A DNA stretch of 64,000 nucleotides from Dyadobacter sp. UC 10 (GTDB taxonomy: Bacteria; Bacteroidota; Bacteroidia; Cytophagales; Spirosomataceae): the NCBI RefSeq assembly GCF_008369915.1, contig NZ_VSRN01000001.1:2264001-2328000 (forward strand). The letters run 5' to 3'. This document shows positions 34,847-44,406 of the stretch, piece after piece (within the stretch, counting starts at the first letter, position 1; each line of letters starts with the position of its first letter). Made by a program: the position numbers and the translations under genes. Below the pieces are notes generated by a model, which worked only from the letters and a program-made list of their open reading frames with translations, was not told the origin of the DNA and made no database searches.

Positions 34847-36187
34847 ATGGCTAAGAAAATATTAACGGAGCACATCAATGTACCTGGTATAGAAACCTTC
34901 GATGTTTATCGGAAGCAAGGTGGCTATACTGCCGTTGAAAAAGCTATTAAAACCATGACACCGGAAGAGGTGGTGGAAGAGGCGAAAAAATCGGGTGTGA
35001 GAGGAAGAGGCGGTGCGGGTTTTCCGATGGGTATGAAATGGGGCTTTCTGGCTAAACCGGAAGGTGTTCCCCGCTATCTGGTTTGCAATGCGGATGAATC
35101 GGAGCCGGGTACATTCAAAGATCACCATTTGATGAAATCGATCCCTCACCTGTTAATTGAGGGAATGATCATATCAAGCTATGCCCTGGGCGCGAACAAA
35201 TCGTTTATCTACGTGCGTGGTGAGCTGATGTACGTGATCCGCATTCTGGAAAAGGCAATTGAAGAAGCAAAGGCACAGGGATTTCTTGGTAAAAACATTC
35301 TTGGTTCCGGTTATGATCTGGAACTGGTTGTACAGCCAGGTGGCGGTGCATATATATGCGGGGAAGAAACGGCATTGCTGGAATCTCTCGAAGGAAAACG
35401 TGGTAACCCACGTAACAAGCCTCCATTTCCCGCGGTGAAGGGTCTGTATCAAAGCCCTACTGTTGTGAACAATGTGGAGTCCATCGCCAATATGTCGTGG
35501 ATTATCAATAACGGCGGAGATGCTTATGCGGCGATCGGTGTGGGCAGAAGTACAGGAACCAAGCTGATTTCCGCTTCCGGACACATTCAGAAACCGGGTG
35601 TTTACGAAATTGAGCTGGGTGTGAGCGTGGATGAATTTTTAAATTCCGACGAATACTGCGGCGGAATCAGAAAGGGGCATTACCTGAAAGCGCTGGTAGC
35701 GGGAGGTTCTTCGGTTCCTATTCTACCGGCTAACCTGATCACGAAAACTGCAAATGGCGAAGACAGGTTAATGACCTACGAATCACTTTCCGACGGCGGT
35801 TTTGCGACCGGTACCATGCTCGGGTCGGGTGGTTTTATTGTTTTTGATGAAACTGCTTGTATTGTCAGAAACACCTGGAATTTCTCCCGCTTTTATCACC
35901 ACGAATCTTGTGGCCAATGCAGTCCCTGCCGTGAAGGTACCGGCTGGATGGAAAAGGTATTGCACCGCATTGAACACGGCCACGGCAGTATGCACGATGT
36001 GGATTTGCTGGTAGATATTTCAAAGAAAATTGAAGGAAACACAATTTGTCCGCTCGGGGACGCTGCTGCCTGGCCTGTTGCCAGTGCGATACGCCACTTC
36101 CGCGACGAATTTGTCTGGCATATAACAAACCCTCACGAAGCTACGCAACCAGGGGCCGTTTACCGAGGTGAAATGGAGCTGGCGTAA
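34847..36187 (+). CDS. nuoF: NADH-quinone oxidoreductase subunit F
   Basis: This 446-residue subunit accepts hydride from NADH through FMN and passes it to the N3 [4Fe-4S] cluster. The FMN/NADH motif GVRGRGGAGFPMGMKW is near residues 50-65, YICGEETALLESLEG is the SLBB-adjacent block, and the N3 ligands are in ESCGQCSPCREGTGW with a fourth cysteine in GNTICPLGDAA. Length and domain order are normal. nuoG starts 34 bp after its stop. Confidence 0.98.
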   Translation: MAKKILTEHINVPGIETFDVYRKQGGYTAVEKAIKTMTPEEVVEEAKKSGVRGRGGAGFPMGMKWGFLAKPEGVPRYLVCNADESEPGTFKDHHLMKSIPHLLIEGMIISSYALGANKSFIYVRGELMYVIRILEKAIEEAKAQGFLGKNILGSGYDLELVVQPGGGAYICGEETALLESLEGKRGNPRNKPPFPAVKGLYQSPTVVNNVESIANMSWIINNGGDAYAAIGVGRSTGTKLISASGHIQKPGVYEIELGVSVDEFLNSDEYCGGIRKGHYLKALVAGGSSVPILPANLITKTANGEDRLMTYESLSDGGFATGTMLGSGGFIVFDETACIVRNTWNFSRFYHHESCGQCSPCREGTGWMEKVLHRIEHGHGSMHDVDLLVDISKKIEGNTICPLGDAAAWPVASAIRHFRDEFVWHITNPHEATQPGAVYRGEMELA

Positions 36188-36221
36188 CAGCTTTGATTGA
36201 GACTTTTGAACATTGTTTGGA

Positions 36222-37337
36222 ATGGAAGATATAAAATCCCAATTGATAAAAATTACCTTCGACGGCATTGAGGTCGAGGTGGAACCTGGCACTACTATCA
36301 TGCAGGCGGCGCGAAAAATTGCGGAAGCCGATGAAAGTCAGGCTGCGCTTGTTCCGCCGGCAATGTGCTACTATAAGCCCCTTAATTCTTCTGGTGGAAA
36401 ATGCCGCGCTTGTCTGGTGAAGGTGGCGCAGGGATCTGCCAAAGATCCGCGGCCCATGCCGAAACTCGTTCCTTCGTGTATTACGCAGGTTCAGGAAGGA
36501 ATGGTGGTGGAAAATACGATCAACCAGGGTGTACTGGATACCCGCAAAAGCATTGTTGAATTTTTGCTGATCAACCATCCGCTCGACTGTCCGATATGTG
36601 ACCAGGCGGGAGAGTGCCATTTGCAGGATTTTGCATTTGAGCATGGTTCTGTGAAAACGAGGTATGAGGAAGAGAGAAGGACTTTTGATAAAATAGATAT
36701 TGGCCCGCACGTGCAGCTGCACATGACGCGCTGCATTCTTTGCTACCGCTGCGTTTACACGGCTGACCAGATTACCAATAAACGTGTACACGGTGTAATG
36801 AACCGTGGAGATGCTTCTGAGATCAGTACTTACATTGAAAAAGCGATCGATAACGATTTTTCAGGTAATGTGATCGACGTTTGCCCGGTAGGTGCATTAA
36901 CGGACAAAACCTTCCGTTTCAAGCAAAGGGTATGGTTTACCAAACCAGAGGATGCGCACCGGGATTGTGATAAGTGCTGTGGAAAAGTGACATTGTGGTA
37001 CCGGGGCGATGAAGTGCTCCGTGTGACTGCCCGCAAGAATACCTGGGGGGAAGTCAATGATTTCATTTGCAATACATGCCGTTTCGAAAAGAAAAAAACC
37101 ATCGATTGGGTACTGGAAGGTCCTACCAAAGTGAAACGCAGCTCAGTAATCTCAGCCAACAAATACCGCGCTGATCTTGTTAAAAAGCCTGATTTTGCAT
37201 TGAAACTGGCGGCATCACAATTCAAGCCGATCGATGATTCCCGTGCTTATGAGACTGACGAAGAAACGATCCGTCAACAAAGCATTGAAAATAACGACAA
37301 AGCGAACCACCGTTCGTTATTGGCGAAAAACAACTAA
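36222..37337 (+). CDS. nuoG: NADH-quinone oxidoreductase subunit G, short form
   Basis: From the ATG at 36222 the product is 371 residues, well under half the size of E. coli NuoG. It has the N-terminal ferredoxin-like [2Fe-2S] domain (CRACLVKV), the His-containing cluster region (HPLDCPICDQAGECHLQD), and the two-cluster part with CILCYRCVYTAD and VCPVGALTDK. A remnant of the next domain with four cysteines (DCDKCCG ... CNTC) follows and the protein then ends; the molybdopterin-oxidoreductase-like domain is absent. nuoH starts 17 bp later, so there is no room for a missing piece and this is a true short form, as I recall for other Bacteroidota. Confidence 0.93.
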   Translation: MEDIKSQLIKITFDGIEVEVEPGTTIMQAARKIAEADESQAALVPPAMCYYKPLNSSGGKCRACLVKVAQGSAKDPRPMPKLVPSCITQVQEGMVVENTINQGVLDTRKSIVEFLLINHPLDCPICDQAGECHLQDFAFEHGSVKTRYEEERRTFDKIDIGPHVQLHMTRCILCYRCVYTADQITNKRVHGVMNRGDASEISTYIEKAIDNDFSGNVIDVCPVGALTDKTFRFKQRVWFTKPEDAHRDCDKCCGKVTLWYRGDEVLRVTARKNTWGEVNDFICNTCRFEKKKTIDWVLEGPTKVKRSSVISANKYRADLVKKPDFALKLAASQFKPIDDSRAYETDEETIRQQSIENNDKANHRSLLAKNN

Positions 37338-37354
37338 TAAGCTGATTATTATAA

Positions 37355-38434
37355 ATGGATTTAACCGAATTTCTAGTTAAGACCGCAACGATATTCGTTG
37401 TTTTCGTGCTCACCCTTGTCATTGCGATGTACTCGACCTGGGCGGAACGAAAGGTAGCAGGTTTTATTCAGGACCGTATGGGACCTAACCGCGCTGGCTG
37501 GGGAGGCTTATTACAACCTCTTGCTGATGCCGGTAAAATGTTTTTCAAAGAGGATTTTATTCCTGCTTTGGCTAATAAATGGCTTTTTATTGCCGGGCCT
37601 AGTCTTGCAATGCTTACAGCTCTGCTCGCCAGTGCGGTGATACCTTTTGGAAGTACTTTCCGTATTAACGGACACGAAGTTGTATTACAAGGCGTAGAAT
37701 CCAATATCGGTATTCTGTACGTTTTTGGCGTGGTCGCTCTCGGCGTTTACGGAATTATGGTCGGCGGCTGGGCTTCCAATAACAAGTTCTCACTTTTAGG
37801 CGCAATTCGCGCAGCGTCTCAGAACATCAGCTACGAAGTCGCAATGGGACTTTCACTCATTGCGATATTGATGATGAGCAGTTCCCTTTCACTAGGAGAA
37901 ATTGTAGCGCAGCAACATGGAATGAACTGGAATATCTTTTACCAGCCGCTCGGATTTTTGATTTTCATCACCTGCTCATTTGCAGAATGTAACCGCGTTC
38001 CTTTTGACCTACCTGAATGCGAAACTGAGCTTGTAGGAGGGTATCACACCGAATATGGAAGTATGAAGCTGGGTTTTTATCTGTTTGCTGAATATATCAA
38101 TATGTTTGTTTCCTCGGCGATTATCTCAGTGCTGTACTTCGGTGGTTATAACTATCCCGGAATGGACTGGGTTTATAGCCAGCTCACCAGCGCATTGGGC
38201 TCAGAGACCGGACATAACATTGCTACATTGATCGGAACTGCGGTCTTCTTCGGAAAGGCGTTGTTCTTCATATTCTTTTACATGTGGGTACGCTGGACAA
38301 TCCCCCGTTTCCGTTATGACCAATTGATGAACCTGGGCTGGAAAAAATTGATCCCTCTGGCCATTTTCAACATTATCATCACAGGCGCTGCTGTGCTATT
38401 TCTTAAGCCGGTGATTACTGCCTGGTTGAATTAA
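37355..38434 (+). CDS. nuoH: NADH-quinone oxidoreductase subunit H
   Basis: This 359-residue membrane subunit links the quinone pocket to the proton-pumping arm. It has about eight to nine transmembrane helices and the conserved loop AGFIQDRMGPNRAGWGGLLQPLADAGKM, a second block FAECNRVPFDLPECETELVGGYHTEY whose acidic residues are part of the proposed coupling path, and the C-terminal RWTIPRFRYDQLM. Its position between nuoG and nuoI is standard. Confidence 0.97.
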   Translation: MDLTEFLVKTATIFVVFVLTLVIAMYSTWAERKVAGFIQDRMGPNRAGWGGLLQPLADAGKMFFKEDFIPALANKWLFIAGPSLAMLTALLASAVIPFGSTFRINGHEVVLQGVESNIGILYVFGVVALGVYGIMVGGWASNNKFSLLGAIRAASQNISYEVAMGLSLIAILMMSSSLSLGEIVAQQHGMNWNIFYQPLGFLIFITCSFAECNRVPFDLPECETELVGGYHTEYGSMKLGFYLFAEYINMFVSSAIISVLYFGGYNYPGMDWVYSQLTSALGSETGHNIATLIGTAVFFGKALFFIFFYMWVRWTIPRFRYDQLMNLGWKKLIPLAIFNIIITGAAVLFLKPVITAWLN

Positions 38435-38451
38435 TATTAAAATACATTGCT

Positions 38452-39045
38452 ATGCAATTGACAAATCGCTCCAAGCAGGTTAGCAATAAAGAAATGACGC
38501 TGATGGAACGCGCCTATATTCCTGCGATCGCGACGGGATTGGCTATTACCATCAAGCACTTTTTCGCTAAAAAAGTAACGATCGAATACCCGGAAGTAAA
38601 AAGATATCTGGGACCGGTATTCAGGGGCAGACATATTCTGAAAAGAGACGAAGATGGTCGCGAGCGCTGTACTGCGTGCGGGCTGTGCGCGGTAGCTTGT
38701 CCCGCAGAAGCTATTCAAATGGTGGCTGCTGAGAGAGAGAAGGGCGAAGAAAATCTGTATCGCGAAGAGAAATACGCGGCAGTATATGAAGTAAATATGC
38801 TACGGTGCATTTTTTGCGGGCTTTGCGAAGAAGCATGCCCCAAACAAGCGGTATATCTGCGCCACGACGAATTCGTTCCGGTTTTTACAGAACGCGACCA
38901 GGTAATCTGGGGCAAAGATCTGCTGGTTGAAGATATGAACAACCGGTATACCCGCGAATCCTGGACAAAAGAAGAGGCACGTGCGCTGGATGCTAAAAGA
39001 GCGAGCGGCGAATCTACAAATGTTGTCCCAAGAGCTATCCCCTGA
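38452..39045 (+). CDS. nuoI: NADH-quinone oxidoreductase subunit I
   Basis: This 197-residue ferredoxin-like subunit binds clusters N6a and N6b through two [4Fe-4S] motifs, CTACGLCAVACPAEA and CIFCGLCEEACPKQA. It is preceded by the family's membrane-contact helix (FFAKKVTIEYPEVKRYLGPVFRGRH). The tail after residue 150 is charged and less conserved. It is 17 bp after nuoH and 33 bp before nuoJ. Confidence 0.97.
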   Translation: MQLTNRSKQVSNKEMTLMERAYIPAIATGLAITIKHFFAKKVTIEYPEVKRYLGPVFRGRHILKRDEDGRERCTACGLCAVACPAEAIQMVAAEREKGEENLYREEKYAAVYEVNMLRCIFCGLCEEACPKQAVYLRHDEFVPVFTERDQVIWGKDLLVEDMNNRYTRESWTKEEARALDAKRASGESTNVVPRAIP

Positions 39046-39078
39046 ACAGTAAACCAGGCTGTCCGCAGTACTACTATT

Positions 39079-39597
39079 ATGAATTCAACTGTATCGTTTT
39101 TCTATTTCTTATCCTTCCTCACCATTTTAAGTGCGGTGATGGTTGTGGTATCCCGTAACCCTATTCACAGCGTCTTGTATCTGATCCTGACATTCTTCAC
39201 ATTGTCTGGTCACTACATTCTGCTGAATGCACAGTTTTTGGCTGCGGTAAATATTATTGTTTATGCCGGTGCAATTATGGTACTCTTCCTTTTTGTAATC
39301 ATGTTTTTAAATATGAAACAGGATAATGAAGAGTCTAAAACTAATCTGACCAAGATCGCTGCGACGATCGTGGGCGGGACTGTGTTTGTGATTCTATTTG
39401 GAGCGTACCGCAAAACCGCTATTCCTGCGTTCAACCCGGAGGGATTCGATTCTCAGGTAGGTATGATCGAAAGTCTCGGACACATGCTATTCCGCGATTA
39501 CCTGCTGCCCTTCGAGCTGGCTTCCATTCTGCTGCTGGTAGCGATGGTAGGCGCTGTGATGTTAGGTAAACGCGAACTTGGAGAAAGACATTTCTAG
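39079..39597 (+). CDS. nuoJ: NADH-quinone oxidoreductase subunit J
   Basis: This 172-residue membrane subunit has five predicted helices, with the family block NAQFLAAVNIIVYAGAIMVLFLFVIMFLN containing the pi-bulge helix region that takes part in proton translocation. The end (AMVGAVMLGKRELGERHF) is complete. A strong terminator begins 24 bp after the stop and a minus-strand gcvP follows, so the operon ends here and nuoK, nuoL, nuoM and nuoN must be elsewhere if a full complex I is made. Confidence 0.95.
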   Translation: MNSTVSFFYFLSFLTILSAVMVVVSRNPIHSVLYLILTFFTLSGHYILLNAQFLAAVNIIVYAGAIMVLFLFVIMFLNMKQDNEESKTNLTKIAATIVGGTVFVILFGAYRKTAIPAFNPEGFDSQVGMIESLGHMLFRDYLLPFELASILLLVAMVGAVMLGKRELGERHF

Positions 39598-39620
39598 AAT
39601 CTTCGAAAAGGCACATATCA

Positions 39621-39660
39621 AACGGGCGGCGCTGAGATTTCAGTGCCGCCCGTTTTGTAT
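39621..39660. terminator. Strong terminator after nuoJ
   Basis: AACGGGCGGC (39621-39630) pairs with GCCGCCCGTT (39645-39654), and the inner GCTGA/TCAGT adds five more pairs around loop GATT. TTTTGTAT follows on the plus strand. It probably serves nuoJ and may also serve gcvP from the other side. Confidence 0.88.
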
Positions 39661-39672
39661 AAAAAGCAATTA

Positions 39673-42567
39673 TCAGTTTACCTCAACATCGGAGTAAGCT
39701 TCAACAGGAATACAAGAGCAGATCAGGTTACGATCACCATACGCGCTATCAACCCGGCTTACACTTGGCCAGAACTTATTGAAACGCAGGTATGGAAGCG
39801 GAAATGCCGCTTTTTCACGGCTGTAGGACCTGGTCCATTCTTCGCTCAGCAATACGCGGGAAGTATGCGGTGCATTTTTCAACACATTATCTGCACGATC
39901 AGCAATACCATCCTGAATTTCCTGAATCTCTTTCCTGATCGAGATCATCGCGTCACAAAAACGATCCAACTCTGCTTTCGACTCCGATTCAGTTGGTTCG
40001 ATCATCAGTGTGCCCGCCACAGGGAAAGATAATGTAGGCGCATGGAAACCATAATCCATCAAGCGTTTCGCCAGATCCTCCGCTTCTACACCGGCTGCTT
40101 TGAAAGAGCGGCAGTCAAGAATCATCTCGTGCGCGCAACGACCATTTGCACCCGTATAAAGCACATCAAAATAACCGCTCAAACGCTCTTTAATATAGTT
40201 GGCGTTGAGGATTGCATATTTGGTAGCATTCGTTAATCCCTCACCGCCCATCATAGCGATATATGCGTAGGAAATTGTCAGAATGCTGGCACTGCCGTAA
40301 GGTGCCGCAGATACCGCTCCCGCTTCCCCATCAGGAAGATGCTCTCCCTGAACATTGAAATTGACGTGGCCTGGCAAAAAAGGCATTAGATGTTCAGCAA
40401 CACCAATCGGGCCGACACCCGGGCCTCCACCACCATGGGGAATACAGAACGTTTTGTGCAGGTTGAGGTGGCAAACATCCGCACCAATAGTCGCCGGACT
40501 CGTAAGCCCCACCTGTGCATTCATATTCGCTCCGTCCATATAAACCTGACCACCGTGTGAATGGATCATTTCGCAGATTTCTATGATACTTTCTTCGTAA
40601 ACACCGTGGGTCGAGGGATAAGTGACCATCAGACAGGACAGATCGTTACTATATTGCTCTGCTTTCGCCCTCAGATCCTCCACATCAATATTTCCTCTTT
40701 CGTCACATTTTGTAACAACCACCTTCATTCCTGCCATCACTGCAGATGCAGGGTTGGTGCCGTGTGCAGAGGAAGGGATCAATGCCACATTTCTGTGCTC
40801 TTCTCCCCTGCTGGCATGGTAAGCGCGAATCGCCATTAAACCTGCATACTCGCCCTGGGCACCTGAATTTGGCTGAAACGACATTGCAGCAAAACCTGTA
40901 ATCTCACACAGCCAGATATTAAGCTCACTTACAAGCTGTGCGTAGCCGCCTACCTGGTTTGTCGGAGCAAACGGGTGGATTTCACCAAACTCCGGCCAGG
41001 TTAGCGGAATCATTTCCGCCGTTGCATTCAGCTTCATGGTGCAGCTACCGAGCGAAATCATGGAATGCACCAGTGACAGGTCTTTGTTTTCCAATGATTT
41101 CAAATAGCGCAGCATTTCATGTTCCGTGTGGTGCGTATTGAATACGGGATGTGTGAGATACTCAGATGTGCGCGCCAGATTTTCAGGAAACGCAAATTCC
41201 AATTCTTCATCGATCACCATTTCACCCTGAAACCCGGAGACTTCAGCAAATACATTGAGAAGCGCGATCACATCATCAAAACTCTTCGCTTCATCGAACG
41301 CGACGGTGATGCTTTCATCCTTATTATAGCGCAAATTGATACCCCACTTCAAAGCCTGCTCACGCACTTTTCTGGTAAGCGGCGTTTTAATGGTTACGGT
41401 ATCGAAGAAGTCAGTTGTTACAACTTCATAATGGAATTTTCTGATCGTATCTACAAAGAGTGTCGCTAATCCATGAACACGCGATGCGATCGTTTTGATA
41501 CCCTCGGGGCCGTGGTATACAGCATACGCTCCGGCGATGACAGCAAGTAACACCTGCGCAGTACATATGTTGGAAGTCGCTTTTTCGCGTCGGATATGTT
41601 GCTCACGGGTTTGCAGCGCCATTCTCAAAGCACGGTTCCCTTCGCCGTCAACAGAAACCCCGATAATACGTCCGGGAATATTTCTCTTGAAAGCCTCCTT
41701 CGTTGCAAAAAACGCGGCGTGCGGGCCACCATAACCCATCGGAACACCGAAACGCTGTGATGAACCTACTACCACGTCCGCGCCCATTTCTCCCGGGGAT
41801 TTCAGCAATGCAAGAGACAACAGGTCCGCAGCCACCGCAACAGAAATATTCAATTCATGCGCCGCGCTTATAAAATCGGTATAGTCAATTACTTCTCCGT
41901 TGGTAGCCGGATATTGAACCAGGACCCCGTAGATTTCTTCACTTGTCAGGTCCACAGTTGCATGGTCGCCGACGACAACTTCAATCCCGATTGGCCTTGC
42001 CCGTGTGTAGATCAGATCGATCGTTTGCGGGTGACATAGCTCGGATACAAAAAATGTATTTGCTTTTTTCCTGCTGCCAGCACGAAGGCTATGCAGCATG
42101 GTCATTGCCTCGGCGGAGGCGGTAGCTTCATCCAACAGCGATGCGTTAGCAATTTCCATCCCCGTAAGGTCCGTTACTACGGTTTGAAAATTGAGCAGCA
42201 TTTCCAGCCGGCCTTGTGCGATTTCCGCCTGGTAAGGTGTGTAAGCTGTATACCAGGCCGGATTTTCAAGGATATTGCGGAGAATTACATTCGGTGTAAT
42301 GGTATCGTAATAACCTGTCCCGATGTACGATTTGAGAACTGCATTTTTGCTGGCCACTCTTTTGATCCCCTCCAGAAACTCCTTTTCTGATTTAGGGTTC
42401 GGCAGATTGAGCGGTTTTTGTAGTCGTATTGCTGATGGAAGGGTCTGGTCTATCAGTTCGTCCAACGATGCGGCTCCAATCTTGTCCAACATATCCTGCA
42501 ACTCCTGCGCATCCTTACCGTGGTGACGGTTTTCAAATTTATCCTGGTTTCGAAGGTTAATTTTCAT
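39673..42567 (-). CDS. gcvP: Glycine dehydrogenase (decarboxylating), P protein
   Basis: The ATG at 42567 ([17 protein letters not shown]) gives 964 residues; an in-frame start at 42633 would add 22 non-conserved residues and overlap a hairpin, so I reject it. This is the single-chain P protein of the glycine cleavage system, which decarboxylates glycine on PLP and transfers the aminomethyl group to the H protein lipoyl arm. The PLP lysine lies in [21 protein letters not shown]; both the N-terminal half ([18 protein letters not shown]) and the C-terminal half ([15 protein letters not shown]) are intact. No gcvT or gcvH is adjacent. No glycine riboswitch is seen upstream. Confidence 0.97.
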   Translation of the reverse strand: MKINLRNQDKFENRHHGKDAQELQDMLDKIGAASLDELIDQTLPSAIRLQKPLNLPNPKSEKEFLEGIKRVASKNAVLKSYIGTGYYDTITPNVILRNILENPAWYTAYTPYQAEIAQGRLEMLLNFQTVVTDLTGMEIANASLLDEATASAEAMTMLHSLRAGSRKKANTFFVSELCHPQTIDLIYTRARPIGIEVVVGDHATVDLTSEEIYGVLVQYPATNGEVIDYTDFISAAHELNISVAVAADLLSLALLKSPGEMGADVVVGSSQRFGVPMGYGGPHAAFFATKEAFKRNIPGRIIGVSVDGEGNRALRMALQTREQHIRREKATSNICTAQVLLAVIAGAYAVYHGPEGIKTIASRVHGLATLFVDTIRKFHYEVVTTDFFDTVTIKTPLTRKVREQALKWGINLRYNKDESITVAFDEAKSFDDVIALLNVFAEVSGFQGEMVIDEELEFAFPENLARTSEYLTHPVFNTHHTEHEMLRYLKSLENKDLSLVHSMISLGSCTMKLNATAEMIPLTWPEFGEIHPFAPTNQVGGYAQLVSELNIWLCEITGFAAMSFQPNSGAQGEYAGLMAIRAYHASRGEEHRNVALIPSSAHGTNPASAVMAGMKVVVTKCDERGNIDVEDLRAKAEQYSNDLSCLMVTYPSTHGVYEESIIEICEMIHSHGGQVYMDGANMNAQVGLTSPATIGADVCHLNLHKTFCIPHGGGGPGVGPIGVAEHLMPFLPGHVNFNVQGEHLPDGEAGAVSAAPYGSASILTISYAYIAMMGGEGLTNATKYAILNANYIKERLSGYFDVLYTGANGRCAHEMILDCRSFKAAGVEAEDLAKRLMDYGFHAPTLSFPVAGTLMIEPTESESKAELDRFCDAMISIRKEIQEIQDGIADRADNVLKNAPHTSRVLLSEEWTRSYSREKAAFPLPYLRFNKFWPSVSRVDSAYGDRNLICSCIPVEAYSDVEVN

Positions 42568-42614
42568 TCGAGTGAGACCGAAAACGTTCGTAGTGATTAT
42601 TTTTAAAACACAAA

Positions 42615-42663
42615 AGTAAGCAAATCCGGCCAAATCTTTTTGAGATTGGCCTCAATGCTTACT
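42615..42663 (-). terminator. Bipartite hairpin between the small secreted protein gene and gcvP
   Basis: On the plus strand AGTAAGC (42615-42621) pairs with GCTTACT (42657-42663), and inside it GGCCAAATCT (42628-42637) pairs with AGATTGGCC (42643-42651) with one bulge. On the minus strand it is followed by TTTTGTGTTTT. It likely terminates the upstream small gene, but it overlaps a CAAAAGTA box (42611-42618, a minus-strand TAnnTTTG match), so it could also lie in or at the gcvP leader. Confidence 0.6.
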
Positions 42664-42698
42664 CTTGAATATGTACAAATTATGATAGCTCTAAATAA

Positions 42699-42902
42699 TC
42701 AGCGATTAGGGCAGCCGCAATCACTTTTGCGCTTGAATATTCCCAAAATCTTCTTTGATTTCGGCTTTTTATAGCCTTTGTATTTTTTCTTCTTTCCCAT
42801 CAATTCCATTTTGGAAGTAACAGGTTTTGCATTGAGCTGCTCAATGCCTGAGAAGCCAAATGTCAGGCCAAGGATTAAAAGCCAGGGAGTGAGTTTCTTC
42901 AT
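42699..42902 (-). CDS. Small secreted basic protein
   Basis: The ATG at 42902 gives 67 residues beginning MKKLTPWLLILGLTFGFSG, a clear signal peptide with cleavage near LNAKPV. An in-frame start seven codons earlier (42923) would precede the signal peptide and is less likely. The mature part is about 40 residues, with roughly a third lysine (GKKKKYKGYKKPKSKK, then ILGIFKRKSDCGCPNR) and a C-terminal Cys-Gly-Cys-Pro. I do not recognise a named family; such short Lys-rich proteins ending in a cysteine pair seem to recur in Cytophagales from memory. The signal peptide and strong composition bias argue that it is a real gene. A lone minus-strand gene between a metallophosphoesterase and gcvP. Confidence 0.65.
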   Translation of the reverse strand: MKKLTPWLLILGLTFGFSGIEQLNAKPVTSKMELMGKKKKYKGYKKPKSKKILGIFKRKSDCGCPNR

Positions 42903-42987
42903 GATATTTATATTAGTCAACACAATGTCAATATTTCAACGCAGCGAATACGGAATCCGGTATGGATTTCCGCCATTTTTATGAATA

Positions 42988-44244
42988 TTATGCTTTCACT
43001 AATTCCAAGATAGTGATTTCAGGTAAAATACCCACCCTCCCAGGATATCCGAGATACCCGAAACCCCGGTTCACATACAAAAATTGATCATTTTGCTCAT
43101 ACAAACCCGCCCAGCGTTTGTACCTGTACTGCACCGGGCTCCACCTGAATTTGCCAATTTCCACACCGAACTGCATACCGTGCGTATGACCTGCCAAGGC
43201 CAGATCAATATCTTTGTATTTCGGCAGAACCTGCTCATCCCAATGACTGGGATCATGCGAGAGCAATATTTTAACCGGAAAGTCACCGGTATCCTGATAA
43301 GCTTTTTCCAAGTTTCCGTATTTGGCAAAATTTCCCGCTCCCCAGTTCTGAATGCCAATTAATCCGATCTCTTCACCATCAACCCGGATCGGGCGATGTT
43401 CATCCAGCATCAGATTCCACCCCAAAAGCTTGTGTGCCTTTTGCAGATTGGCCAGGTTATTATTTTTTGCCGTAACATCCGGCCATTTGAAGTAATCCCC
43501 ATAATCATGGTTGCCGAGGACCGAATGCACACCCAGCGGCGCTTTAATTTTGTCGAAAATATTAATGTAATCCTCCACCTCCACTGCCCTGTCGTTTACC
43601 AGATCTCCTGTAAAAAAAGCAATATCCGGTTTTTCCTTCATCAGCATTTCAACGCCCCCTTTCACAGCGGTCTTATTAAAAAAGCTACCTGAATGGATAT
43701 CTGATAATTGTGCAATTTTCAATCCATGAAAGGCACGAGGCAAATTCTTCAACGGGACTTTCACCCGGCGAATGCGGTAATCGTGGGCGCCGGACAGGAT
43801 CCCAAATGCGAATGTTCCCATCAAGCCGGTTCCGGCTACGATTGCCGTTGTAGCCAAAAACTGTGATCTTGGAATTACCGGCTCACCCGTTTCCGGTGAA
43901 ATGGGGGCAGCCGAGGGGAAGATGTAGCTGGCAACCCATTGTAAAAATCGCCGGACATCGTCAATCAACAAAATCAAAACGGCCAGCAGCTTTGATAAAT
44001 AAGGTATCGCAATAAAGGCAACGACAAAAGTGCGTGTTGTGCTTTTGAAATAATCGGCTGGCAGCAACTGCATGGCCACATAAGCAAGTAGGGTTATCAA
44101 AGTGAAACCCCAATAGGTGCCTCCGATCCAGCGTTGCGTGACGGGAGAAAGATTACGGATCGCAAACCGCAGCCCTTGCCAAACATAAAAATCTATTGCG
44201 AGAAGGATGAAAGTCAGTAATAAAAAAAAGACAGGTCTTGACAT
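42988..44244 (-). CDS. Membrane-anchored metallophosphoesterase
   Basis: This 418-residue protein has about four N-terminal transmembrane helices (residues 1-170 include FFLLLTFILLAIDFYVW and a further segment in TAIVAGTGLMGTFAFGIL) and a C-terminal calcineurin-like phosphoesterase domain with metal ligands in QLSDIHSGSF, FTGDLVNDR, LGNHDYGDY, LLSHDPSHWD and LAGHTHGMQFG. This is the YkuE-type arrangement. Members hydrolyse phosphoesters such as lipid or nucleotide phosphates; the substrate here is not predictable. The catalytic domain is expected on the side where the helices leave it, which I cannot settle. It is monocistronic in appearance. Confidence 0.9.
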   Translation of the reverse strand: MSRPVFFLLLTFILLAIDFYVWQGLRFAIRNLSPVTQRWIGGTYWGFTLITLLAYVAMQLLPADYFKSTTRTFVVAFIAIPYLSKLLAVLILLIDDVRRFLQWVASYIFPSAAPISPETGEPVIPRSQFLATTAIVAGTGLMGTFAFGILSGAHDYRIRRVKVPLKNLPRAFHGLKIAQLSDIHSGSFFNKTAVKGGVEMLMKEKPDIAFFTGDLVNDRAVEVEDYINIFDKIKAPLGVHSVLGNHDYGDYFKWPDVTAKNNNLANLQKAHKLLGWNLMLDEHRPIRVDGEEIGLIGIQNWGAGNFAKYGNLEKAYQDTGDFPVKILLSHDPSHWDEQVLPKYKDIDLALAGHTHGMQFGVEIGKFRWSPVQYRYKRWAGLYEQNDQFLYVNRGFGYLGYPGRVGILPEITILELVKA

Positions 44245-44406
44245 TTTAAATAATCGTTTTCATATTGATCGTAAACGTTTGGGTGCATTTTCTCGTTCGA
44301 TAAGTTCAGGCGATTGTCGCGGTTTATCCATTAATGGTAAGCCAAAGCACCCAGAGGCCAGCTATTCACAGTTAAGCGGTTTATCAGCAATTCAATATCC
44401 CATTAT

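Noticed and set aside
36141..36791. 216-codon minus-strand frame opposite nuoF/nuoG
   Set aside because: It lies antisense to conserved complex I genes, and its composition (rich in His, Arg, Phe) is that of a shadow frame.
36222..37337. Frameshift or truncation of nuoG
   Set aside because: nuoH begins 17 bp after the stop and no NuoG-like sequence follows in another frame; the short form is genuine.
42568..42700. Possible glycine riboswitch upstream of gcvP
   Set aside because: The gap is about 130 bp and contains a simple bipartite hairpin; I do not see the two-domain or single-domain glycine aptamer core.
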